Source of the DNA: Candidatus Aminicenans sakinawicola JGI OTU-1
Lineage (GTDB): Bacteria > Acidobacteriota > Aminicenantia > Aminicenantales > Aminicenantaceae
Assembly: GCA_000493965.1 (NCBI GenBank)
Contig: AWNV01000072.1
Span: forward strand, 1 to 14,587
Direction of reading: 5' to 3'
DNA: 14,587 nt
The translations under genes were made by a program, and so were the position numbers. Below, one piece after another: positions 1 through 7,019 of this stretch (position 1 is the first letter of the stretch; every line of letters starts with the position of its first letter). The notes beneath the pieces are model-generated. The model saw only the letters and a program-made list of their open reading frames with translations. It was not told the origin of the DNA and did not search any database.

Positions 1-721
1 CATTTAGAAGAGCATTTTCATTCACAGTTCCTCCTCTAGAAGCATTAACAATAATAACTCCAGCCTTCATTTTATTAAATTCATTGTCACTTAAGATATA
101 TTTTGTTTTTTCGGTCAAGGGGAGATGAAGTGAGATAATATCTGACTGTTGCAAAAGTTCTTCCAGAGATACCTGCGTTGCATCCATGTCTGTTTTGACT
201 TGGATAATATCGTAAATAATAACTTTCATTCCAAAAGCAAGTGCACGTTGGGCAAGTGCAAGGCCTATTCTCCCACTTCCGATAATACCTAATGTTTTTC
301 CATAAAGTTCTGTGCCTGAAAGGATTTTTTTCTCCCATTTATGGGATTTCATAGAAATGTTGGCCTTTCCATGGTTTCGTACGGCTCCAAGCATTAACCC
401 AAAAGCATGCTCAGCAACGGAAATTGTTGTGGATGAGGGCGTATTTGCGACCTGGATTCCTTTCTCTTCAGCATCTGTAACATCGATGTTGTCAAGGCCG
501 ATTCCTGCCCTTACAATGATTTCAAGATTTGAGGCTGCGTCAATAGTTTTTTTCCTGATTTTTGTGGCGCCTCTAACTACTGCTGCATGGAATTCAGGAA
601 TTGTTTTAATGAGTTCTGCCTCATCCATACCTGTTTTTAAGGTGACTTCAAAGTCAGGAATGGATTTAAGCTCTTCAAAGGCCTCTGTATTTAAGGCATC
701 ACACACAAGAATTTTTTTCAT
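1..721 (-). CDS. serA: D-3-phosphoglycerate dehydrogenase-like 2-hydroxyacid dehydrogenase, N-terminal part (cut by window edge)
   Basis: The NAD-dependent D-2-hydroxyacid dehydrogenase family includes SerA, which oxidises 3-phosphoglycerate to 3-phosphohydroxypyruvate in the first step of serine synthesis in the cytosol. Reading the minus strand from ATG at 719-721 gives 240 uninterrupted codons to the window edge, so the C-terminus is missing. Visible are the substrate-domain segment VRAGIGLDNID (residues 70-80), the Rossmann motif GIIGSGRIG (145-153), the following Asp of IIYD (176) that fits NAD preference, and the family's catalytic Arg in NASRGG (Arg229). The start is supported by GGAG at 730-733, 8 nt upstream. 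Whether C-terminal ACT or ASB regulatory domains follow cannot be seen, so a short (~305 aa) or long (~530 aa) form is open. Other 2-hydroxyacid dehydrogenases (glyoxylate, hydroxypyruvate) are less likely alternatives, because the VRAGIGLDNID and SSTTISVAEHAFGLML segments are SerA-like. Confidence 0.85.
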   Translation of the reverse strand, partial: MKKILVCDALNTEAFEELKSIPDFEVTLKTGMDEAELIKTIPEFHAAVVRGATKIRKKTIDAASNLEIIVRAGIGLDNIDVTDAEEKGIQVANTPSSTTISVAEHAFGLMLGAVRNHGKANISMKSHKWEKKILSGTELYGKTLGIIGSGRIGLALAQRALAFGMKVIIYDIIQVKTDMDATQVSLEELLQQSDIISLHLPLTEKTKYILSDNEFNKMKAGVIIVNASRGGTVNENALLN

Positions 722-842
722 TTCTAATTCTCCTTTAAAAATTTTTTAGGCGAGGATATCAAGAGAGGCAATAAGAGAGAAAATATTTTTGGTTTATTTT
801 GTTCTTTTATGTATTGCCTTCTTAATCTGCCCCTCTAATATT

Positions 843-871
843 ATTATAACAATCACTCTAATTTAAATTAA
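843..871 (-). promoter_or_regulatory. candidate extended -10 sigma-70 promoter for the serA-like gene
   Basis: On the minus strand, TGTTATAAT (851-843) is a perfect -10 hexamer with the TGn extension. A weak -35, TTAATT (871-866), sits 17 nt away. Transcription would start near 836, giving a leader of about 115 nt. TATAAT-like strings are common in AT-rich DNA, so this is a candidate only. Confidence 0.4.
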
Positions 872-1053
872 CAGAATTTGAGGATTCAGTCAATTAAAGT
901 AGGAAAAAAATGAACAGTTTTGATTTAATAATATCGCTCCTCTAGAATACTTTCATACTATACTTTATTACTATATTACTATGGGAGATTACAATTTGTT
1001 CATCGTCGTGACCAAAAATTAGGGAAGGGAGAGGTTCTGAATTAAACTAAAAA

Positions 1054-1059
1054 TATAAT
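1054..1059 (+). promoter_or_regulatory. possible -10 element for the reductive-dehalogenase-like gene
   Basis: A perfect TATAAT lies 38 nt before ATG 1098 on the plus strand, but I see no -35 at the right distance. TTGACT at 1063-1068 is also present, but the only -10-like strings after it leave a spacer of about 14 nt. Weak evidence in AT-rich DNA. Confidence 0.25.
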
Positions 1060-1097
1060 AGATTGACTTTAAAATAAGAGTTTATTATTTTTTGGTC

Positions 1098-2447
1098 ATG
1101 GGTATTTGGACAGTAGCAGGTGAGATTTCTTTTATAATTTTAATTGTTTTTTTTGTTTCTTTCGCTGTATTTAGCCTGGTAGGGAGAGAAAAAAAAGCAT
1201 TTCAACGTAGTTTATTTTTTTTGTTGCTTTTGATATGCATTAATTCTCTCCTTTTTTTCATTCCTTTATCACTAAAAAATTGGATTTTTGGAAGTGTTTT
1301 TATTGTTATTGCCACTGCTTTTATTATTTTGATATTTTCTCCATCTCCAAAGAGAAAGACTGAAATTGTTGGGGAACAGAAGCAAATAGATGAGAGGGAT
1401 GTCATTTTTGCCCGCTTTGACTATAGAGAAGGGTCTGAAATTTTCAAAGAATATTACAAACAAAATTCTATATATAAGAAGATTGATGATGAAATAAGAA
1501 AACTTCCAGATATTTTATCTTCTCCTCATGTAAAGAAAAGTCCACTGTTTTTTTCTCTGGCAAATGCAGAATTTGATTTTCTTGAAGCTCAGTTAACGAA
1601 TGTTAAGGGAGTTAAAGGCTCAGAGAGAATCGAATTATCACCTCATAAAAACACAAAGGTTATAAAGAACGTTATAAGATACATGGGTTCTGATATCTGC
1701 GGCATTTGTGAACTAGATAAATCTTATCTTTATTCGAATGTTGGTCGTGGGCCTGAACAATATGGAGAAAAAATAGAAAATAATGATAAATACGCTGTTG
1801 TCTTCGCAGTAGAAATGGATTATGAGATGATCAGAACTTCCCCTAAATCTCCTGTAATTGTTGAGACTGCTAAGAAATACGTTGAAACAGCAAAAATATC
1901 TATAATTGCCGCCAATTTTATTCGCAGGTTAGGGTATTCATCAAGAGCTCATATTGCCGGAAGCAATTATCAGGCAATGCTTGTTCCTCTTGCCTGGAAG
2001 GCAGGGCTAGGAGAGTTAGGGAGAATGGGGATTCTTGTGACTAAGAAATTTGGTCCGCGTGTAAGACTTGGGCTAGTAACAACAGATCTTCCTTTGATTG
2101 TTGATAGACCCGAAAATTTTGGAGTTCAGGATTTTTGTGCAAAATGTCAAAAATGTGCCAGAAACTGTCCTGCTCAAGCCATCACTTATAGTGAAAAGGT
2201 CAAAGAGAATGGGGTTTTAAAGTGGATTATTAACAGGGAAGAATGCTACAGATTTTGGAGAAAAGTTGGAACAGATTGTGCAACATGTGTCTTTGTTTGT
2301 CCTTACAGCAAGCCGGATAATCTTTTTCATAACTTAATAAGAAAAGTCATTTCAAAATCTTCAACTGTACACTCATCAGCAATATTTTCAGATGATTTAT
2401 TCTATGGTAGAAAGCCTCAAAATAAAAAGTCGCCTTTAGATCTTTGA
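1098..2447 (+). CDS. membrane-anchored reductive-dehalogenase-like (RdhA-like) corrinoid/2x[4Fe-4S] protein
   Basis: The C-terminal ~345 residues match the reductive dehalogenase (RdhA) family, which uses a corrinoid and two [4Fe-4S] clusters for reductive removal of halogen; QueG is a distant relative. Visible (449 aa from Met 1098): FARFD (104-108); EMDY (239-242), a candidate site of the catalytic Tyr; AGLGELGRMG (302-311); TTDLPL; then two clusters, C347-x2-C350-x2-C353-x3-CP and C383-x10-C394-x2-C397-x3-CPYSK. There is no Tat RR motif. Instead three hydrophobic helices lie at about 6-29, 37-57 and 61-81. Positive charges after helix 1 (GREKKAFQR) and after helix 3 (PKRK) suggest the catalytic part faces the cytoplasm. 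No rdhB-like anchor, rdhT or regulator gene adjoins. The start is uncertain: ATG 1098 and in-frame TTG 1092 both lack a clear Shine-Dalgarno site. It converges on the next gene with a 12-base gap. Substrate unknown. Confidence 0.8.
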   Translation: MGIWTVAGEISFIILIVFFVSFAVFSLVGREKKAFQRSLFFLLLLICINSLLFFIPLSLKNWIFGSVFIVIATAFIILIFSPSPKRKTEIVGEQKQIDERDVIFARFDYREGSEIFKEYYKQNSIYKKIDDEIRKLPDILSSPHVKKSPLFFSLANAEFDFLEAQLTNVKGVKGSERIELSPHKNTKVIKNVIRYMGSDICGICELDKSYLYSNVGRGPEQYGEKIENNDKYAVVFAVEMDYEMIRTSPKSPVIVETAKKYVETAKISIIAANFIRRLGYSSRAHIAGSNYQAMLVPLAWKAGLGELGRMGILVTKKFGPRVRLGLVTTDLPLIVDRPENFGVQDFCAKCQKCARNCPAQAITYSEKVKENGVLKWIINREECYRFWRKVGTDCATCVFVCPYSKPDNLFHNLIRKVISKSSTVHSSAIFSDDLFYGRKPQNKKSPLDL

Positions 2448-2459
2448 ACTATATTGCTT

Positions 2460-4085
2460 TTATTTTATAGGTTTAAAATGTTTCTTATCTCCTAGAGGTG
2501 ACCAGAGTCCATAACTTTCTTCATGAATACGGCATTTTCCTTCTGATGTCCATTTGAAACCGTAATTATAACCAAACCACAGATATTTATCCCCGCCGCC
2601 GTTTTCAGTTGTGATAATATAACGAGCATCTACATTTCCAATCCCTAAAACCTTTCTGCCTGGCAAATTCTGATCACCTTTGTTGGCGTCAAAAGGAATC
2701 CATCCATATGGAGGTAAGTAAACTTCTGTCCATCTGTGAAATACGTCATCAATGCTGGCATCATCTCCTCTACGGCTTATTGCACCAACATATCGAATGG
2801 GAACACCGAGAACCCGACAGAGAGAAATCATGCAGTAAGAGTACTCAGAGCAGGAGGCTGTGCCTCTTTTAAGTACCGTAGGAGCAGGGTTCCATCCTCC
2901 TAGAGGTTTAAGGTTATAGCTGAAGTGTTTTCCTAAATAGTCATAGATTCGGCGAGCAATCCAATATGGATTTTTTTCTTTCCCAGCAATTTTTTGAGCA
3001 AGATTCTGGATAAAGGGATCGTGAATGCAGTATTTATCTCCATCCTGAGTGTATTTTTTTCTTATGTCTTCGGGAATATCTTCTAAGTTTCCAACCTTAT
3101 CAGGATAAATGAAGTACTCTGTTGAGTAAATTTTGGAATTAACTTTCCAGCCTGGTTTGACTACTGAATAGCTTTTTAAATTTTCATAATGGAAATGAGC
3201 AATTTTTTGTTCCCAATTGTCTTCTATAATCTCCTCCGGTTTTGAATCAAACTGAATAGGCCCTGATAAACTTTGATTGTCTCTATTTTTGGGGAGGGGG
3301 AGATAAATATCGAGGGTCTTTACTGTGCCGGGACCATAGTTTCGAAATTCTTTGATAAAGTGAAGTGACATATCACGTTTGTCCAGTCTGGAAAGAATAT
3401 CATTACAGAATACTTTTATCTGATATATTTCATTATTCTCATAATCAACATTCCAGAGAACATCATTACCCCAGGCTAGTCCGTAAGGGAAGGGGCCGTA
3501 TGAATGCAGAGAGGAAAGACACATTCCATCTGATGGATTGACAAGATAAATCCTGTCTGAGCCGCGGTCTGTTACCCATAAATACTTACCATCAAAGGTT
3601 AATCCAGCCGGTTCTCTTTCAGGAGAAGGGAAATTTTGAACCATCATCCCATCTTCAATAGAAACCTTAAGAAGAATGTCGCTTTTATAGTCTGTAACCC
3701 ATATATACTTTCCATCCCAAGTGAGATCTCGTGGATTCTGGCTATTTGATTCTAAGATCAGCAGTACATTTCCTGTTTCCGGGTCAATGAGGTACATGGA
3801 TTTCTCTCCAGAATCGATATGCCATAAGTTTTTTCCATCCCATGCTAATCCTTCCGGATGGTGACCAGGAGACTCGAAACTTTTAAGAATTTTTCCTGAT
3901 TGTGGTTCAATTTTATATATTTTGTCTGTAAAGTTATCAGCCAACCAGAGGTTTTGTCCATCAAATGTCAGTCCTGTTGGACATGGGCCAGGTGTTTTAA
4001 TTACTTTAAGGATGTCTCCAACTTTTGCCCAAGATAAGGAACTAATTAAAAAGGCAATGCAAATAAATGAAATGATTTTTCTCAT
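2460..4085 (-). CDS. exported YncE-like beta-propeller plus transglutaminase-like domain protein
   Basis: The 541-aa product begins with a Sec signal peptide (MRKIISFICIAFLISSLSWA). Five propeller blades follow, spaced exactly 41 residues apart, each starting with a P-x-G/D-L-T/A-F/W-D-G-x-x-L/I-W-x-x-D motif (about residues 36, 77, 118, 159 and 200). A linker region at about 225-355 follows. Next is a transglutaminase-like (TGc) domain with the full triad: Cys412 in GTASCSEYS, His450 in HRWTEVYL and Asp466 in FDANKG. The intact triad suggests a papain-fold protease, amidase or cross-linking enzyme outside the cytoplasm; the substrate is unknown. The start at 4085 is fixed by AGGAGG (4091-4096), 5 nt upstream. 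The frame continues up to a TTG at 4121, but that falls inside the predicted promoter. The gene is a single unit, convergent with the RdhA-like gene and divergent from the aminotransferase gene. Confidence 0.85.
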   Translation of the reverse strand: MRKIISFICIAFLISSLSWAKVGDILKVIKTPGPCPTGLTFDGQNLWLADNFTDKIYKIEPQSGKILKSFESPGHHPEGLAWDGKNLWHIDSGEKSMYLIDPETGNVLLILESNSQNPRDLTWDGKYIWVTDYKSDILLKVSIEDGMMVQNFPSPEREPAGLTFDGKYLWVTDRGSDRIYLVNPSDGMCLSSLHSYGPFPYGLAWGNDVLWNVDYENNEIYQIKVFCNDILSRLDKRDMSLHFIKEFRNYGPGTVKTLDIYLPLPKNRDNQSLSGPIQFDSKPEEIIEDNWEQKIAHFHYENLKSYSVVKPGWKVNSKIYSTEYFIYPDKVGNLEDIPEDIRKKYTQDGDKYCIHDPFIQNLAQKIAGKEKNPYWIARRIYDYLGKHFSYNLKPLGGWNPAPTVLKRGTASCSEYSYCMISLCRVLGVPIRYVGAISRRGDDASIDDVFHRWTEVYLPPYGWIPFDANKGDQNLPGRKVLGIGNVDARYIITTENGGGDKYLWFGYNYGFKWTSEGKCRIHEESYGLWSPLGDKKHFKPIK

Positions 4086-4090
4086 AAAAA

Positions 4091-4096
4091 CCTCCT
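4091..4096 (-). promoter_or_regulatory. ribosome binding site fixing the propeller-transglutaminase start
   Basis: On the minus strand, AGGAGG lies 5 nt before ATG 4085. It makes this codon the start rather than the in-frame TTG 36 bases further upstream, and it places the signal peptide at the extreme N-terminus. Confidence 0.85.
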
Positions 4097-4120
4097 TTTG
4101 ATCTGTGTCAGTTCTTTTCA

Positions 4121-4149
4121 ATTATAAGAAAAAAGAGTAAAAAAGTCGA
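4121..4149 (-). promoter_or_regulatory. sigma-70 promoter of the propeller-transglutaminase gene
   Basis: On the minus strand, TCGACT (4149-4144, like TTGACA/T) is followed by a 17-nt spacer and a perfect TATAAT (4126-4121). Transcription would start near 4114, giving a leader of about 29 nt that contains the AGGAGG site. Position and spacing fit well. Confidence 0.55.
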
Positions 4150-4245
4150 GTGAGATATGGAAAAACAAGAAATTCTTATTACGTTTTGCATATTTATATG
4201 GTATGTTTAAAACGGGTTAATTGAAATATTAAAAGGGAGGAAAAG

Positions 4246-5571
4246 ATGCAAACGAATCGCAGGCAATTCCTTAAAGGCCTTGGATTAGGCATAGGTAGTT
4301 TAGGTGCTTTCGGCTTGTCTAGCAGAAATGCCCATGCCGCACTCAAGAAAAAATTAGATGAAATAAAGAGTTTATCTCCTTTTGATGCTGCAAGAGATGA
4401 AAGTTTTTGGTTTTATGTTCAACAGGCTTTTAATATTGACCGAAGTCTTGTTAATCTTAATAATGGAGGAGTGCATCCAGCACCCAAAATTGTTATGGAT
4501 GCTGTTAAACGTTATATGGATTTCTCTAACGGGGCTCCTGCTTATAACTCCTGGAGAATTCTAAGACCGAGAAAGGAACTCATTCGAAAGAAACTTGCAG
4601 ATACCTTCGGCTGTTCTCCTGAAGAGATTGCACTTGTAAGGAATGTAACTGAGGCGTTACAAATTGCGCTTCTCGGAATCGAATTGAAAACAGGAGATGA
4701 AATCCTAACAACGACTCATGATTATCCTTCTATGAAAAATGCTCTTTACCAAAGAGAAAAAAGAGAAGGAATCAAAGTCAAGACTTTTTCCTTCCATTAT
4801 CCTCCTGAGAACATAAAAGATCTAGCTGACCTTTTTGAAAAGAATGTCACTTCCCGGACTAGAATGATTCTTTTTTGTCATATTACAAATCTCACAGGAC
4901 AAATTTTTCCTGTAAGAGAGATATGCCAGATGGCTCGGAAACGCGGAATTGAAGTTGTTATTGATGGAGCCCATGCCTTTGGACATTTTGAATTTAAACA
5001 AAAAGATTTAGGCTGTGAAATCTATGGAGCTAATCTGCATAAATGGATGATGGCTCCGATTGGTACAGGTTTTCTTTATGTAAAAAAAGAGAAGATCAAG
5101 AATATATGGCCTCTTTTTCCTGCTCCTGATCCGCTGAGTGATGACATAAGAAAGTTTGAGAATATTGGTACTCATCCGGAGTATTTAAAACTTGCTGTAG
5201 GTGATGCGTTATCCTTTCATCATGGTATTGGAGGGAAAAGAAAAGAAGAGAGGCTGCGTTATCTCAGGGATTATTGGGCCAAGAATCTCGAAAAACTTCC
5301 TGGAGTGAAGATTCTAACTTCTTTTGACCGGAAGCAGTCTTGCGGTATAGGTACTTTTCTTGTTGAAAATATGGATATGGGCAAGCTTGATCAAGTTCTT
5401 TTACAAAAACATAAGATTTATACTACTGGAGTATGGATTCCTGCTCCAGATGGAAAGGGGGAAAATATCACGGGGATACGTGTGACACCCAGCATATATA
5501 CAATGCTTCGAGAATTAGACATGTTTATAGAAGTTGTGTCCTATTATGTTAAAAACGGTTTGCCTGCTTAA
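4246..5571 (+). CDS. Tat-exported class V aminotransferase-fold PLP enzyme (isopenicillin-N-epimerase-like)
   Basis: The 441-aa protein starts with a twin-arginine signal (MQTNRRQFLKGLGLGIGSLG, ending near AHA at 29-31), so it should fold and bind PLP in the cytoplasm before export. The mature part is a class V (fold type I) PLP enzyme of the CefD/cysteine-desulfurase-like branch. Landmarks are NNGGVHPAP (72-80), RNVTEAL (132-138), the PLP-ring Asp240 with His243 in VVIDGAHAFG, and the Schiff-base lysine Lys266 in ANLHKWMMAPIGTGFLY. All key PLP residues are present, so it is probably catalytic. The reaction (racemase, epimerase, lyase or aminotransferase) cannot be read from sequence. The start is supported by GGGAGG at 4235-4240. 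It lies 58 bases before the next class V gene and is probably co-transcribed with it. A weak extended -10 (TGGTATGTT, 4199-4207) may be its promoter. Confidence 0.85.
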   Translation: MQTNRRQFLKGLGLGIGSLGAFGLSSRNAHAALKKKLDEIKSLSPFDAARDESFWFYVQQAFNIDRSLVNLNNGGVHPAPKIVMDAVKRYMDFSNGAPAYNSWRILRPRKELIRKKLADTFGCSPEEIALVRNVTEALQIALLGIELKTGDEILTTTHDYPSMKNALYQREKREGIKVKTFSFHYPPENIKDLADLFEKNVTSRTRMILFCHITNLTGQIFPVREICQMARKRGIEVVIDGAHAFGHFEFKQKDLGCEIYGANLHKWMMAPIGTGFLYVKKEKIKNIWPLFPAPDPLSDDIRKFENIGTHPEYLKLAVGDALSFHHGIGGKRKEERLRYLRDYWAKNLEKLPGVKILTSFDRKQSCGIGTFLVENMDMGKLDQVLLQKHKIYTTGVWIPAPDGKGENITGIRVTPSIYTMLRELDMFIEVVSYYVKNGLPA

Positions 5572-5629
5572 GAAACAGGCAGTAAAGGAAAAATATCGCT
5601 GAGTAATTATTGATTATTGGGATTAAACA

Positions 5630-6862
5630 ATGTTGAAAAAGCAATGGAATTTAGAACGGGATTTATCTTCTTTAAGGAAGGAGTTTCCAATTTTAAAGAA
5701 TTGTGTTTATCTAATTAGCAACTCGCTGGGGGCTGTTCCAGGAAGGGTAAAGGGAGAACTGGAGAAGTATTATTCCTTATGGTCAGAGGAAGGAGTGACT
5801 GCATGGCAGAAAGAATGGTGGTATCTTCCGCGAAAAATAGGGGATCGGGTTGCAGCTCTTCTTCATGCAGGTGAAAATGAAGTAACTATGATGGTCAATG
5901 CAACCCTTGGTCATTGGGTGGCACTTTCTACAAAATTTATGTCAAAAAATGAAAAAAGGAATAAGATTGTGATAACAGATCAGGATTTTCCTTCTTCAAT
6001 TTATGCAATTACTAAAATTGCTGAATTTATGAGTTGGGATATCGATAAAATAAGGAGTCACGGACACCCTTATATTCATGTTGAAGAAATATTAAGCCGA
6101 GTGGATGAAAAAACACTATTTGTTGCTACTTCTCATGTTTATTTCAAATCTGGTTATATTCAGGACATTGCAAAAATTGCGTACCGGGCCCGTAAGGTCG
6201 GAGCCATAACTGTTATTGATGGATATCATGCTCCTGGGACGATCCCTGTTGATGTAAAAAAGCTTGACGTTGATTTTTATATTGGAGGTTGTTTGAAATG
6301 GCTCTGTGGTGGTCCCGGAAATGCTTTTTTGTATGTTAAACCCGAGTTGGCATCCAGATTGGATCCTTACCTGACAGGGTGGATTGCACATAAGTCTCCA
6401 TTTTCCTTCAGGGAAAAAATGAAATATACTGAAGGATCATACAAATTTATGTCAGGCACTCCTCCTGTCACTTGCCTTTATACTGCTTTAGCCGGATTGA
6501 AGATTATCCAGGAAATTGGCAGTTCTCAGATAAGACAAAAATCTCTTTCACAAACCCGGTTAACAATTGAAAAAGCAAGGGAAAGAAACTACAAAATATT
6601 TTCTCCTGAAGATAAAAACCATAGGGGAGGAGCGGTTTCTATAGTAATATCTCATGCTTTTCAAGTTAAACAGGCATTGGAAGAAAGAAGGATCAAGGTT
6701 GATTTCAGGAAAGGCGAAAACAATGAGCCAGATGTAATCAGGATTGGCCCTCATTTTTATACAAAGGATGAAGAAATTGAAATTTTATTTAAAGAAATAG
6801 ATTCGATTTTTGCATCCGGAGAATTTTTAAATTATCAAGATGAAATAAAATATGTTACTTAA
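5630..6862 (+). CDS. kynureninase-like class V aminotransferase-fold PLP enzyme (cytosolic)
   Basis: The 410-aa protein has no signal peptide or membrane helix. It has the order of motifs seen in kynureninases and related class V enzymes: YLISNSLGAVP (27-37), PLP Asp197 and His200 in VIDGYHAPGTIPVD, the Schiff-base Lys223 in GGCLKWLCGGPGNAFLYV, GTPPV (276-280), and Arg371 in RIGPHFYT, the position that usually grips the substrate carboxylate. Kynureninase cleaves L-kynurenine to anthranilate and alanine, but no other kynurenine-pathway gene is nearby. The safe call is therefore a kynureninase-like PLP-dependent lyase or aminotransferase of unknown substrate. The upstream GGGA before ATG is a weak ribosome site. 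It shares its fold, but little close sequence, with the preceding Tat-exported gene, and a shared or sequential substrate is a plausible inference only. Confidence 0.8.
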   Translation: MLKKQWNLERDLSSLRKEFPILKNCVYLISNSLGAVPGRVKGELEKYYSLWSEEGVTAWQKEWWYLPRKIGDRVAALLHAGENEVTMMVNATLGHWVALSTKFMSKNEKRNKIVITDQDFPSSIYAITKIAEFMSWDIDKIRSHGHPYIHVEEILSRVDEKTLFVATSHVYFKSGYIQDIAKIAYRARKVGAITVIDGYHAPGTIPVDVKKLDVDFYIGGCLKWLCGGPGNAFLYVKPELASRLDPYLTGWIAHKSPFSFREKMKYTEGSYKFMSGTPPVTCLYTALAGLKIIQEIGSSQIRQKSLSQTRLTIEKARERNYKIFSPEDKNHRGGAVSIVISHAFQVKQALEERRIKVDFRKGENNEPDVIRIGPHFYTKDEEIEILFKEIDSIFASGEFLNYQDEIKYVT

Positions 6863-7019
6863 TGCTTCAAAAGAAATAGGGAGCTTATTGGCTTTTTCTG
6901 GGATTGATGCAGGGAAATGAGGAATAATTCTCAGATGAAGTTTATGACAGCTAAAGGAAAACTGTTGCTTTAAAGATAAAATTGCCTTAAATTATTTTTA
7001 ATAAGAATCTGCTTTTGAT

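Larger units (their letters stand above)
722..1091. other. 370-base non-coding gap between two divergent genes
   Basis: This strongly AT-rich stretch lies between the minus-strand serA-like gene and the plus-strand reductive-dehalogenase-like gene. I see no convincing ORF, hairpin terminator or RNA gene. It should hold the promoters of both flanking genes; candidates are listed separately. A leader of roughly 115 nt would precede the serA-like gene if the candidate promoter is right, but I recognise no riboswitch fold in it. Confidence 0.7.

Noticed and set aside
87..338. Minus-strand 83-codon reading frame
   Set aside because: It is a shifted frame of the serA-like gene and has no family-like residues.
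312..749. Plus-strand 145-codon reading frame
   Set aside because: It is antisense to the serA-like gene, whose minus-strand frame shows clear family motifs and runs unbroken from 721 to the edge.
1098..2447. Epoxyqueuosine reductase (QueG) as the identity of the Fe-S protein
   Set aside because: QueG is soluble and lacks the RdhA-type FARFD block before the core; the spacing of the second cluster (C-x10-C-x2-C-x3-C) and the TTDLPL block also fit RdhA better. The two families are related, so some doubt remains.
4086..4121. Upstream TTG start for the propeller-transglutaminase protein
   Set aside because: The TTG falls in the predicted -10 element, while ATG 4085 has AGGAGG at ideal spacing and begins the signal peptide.
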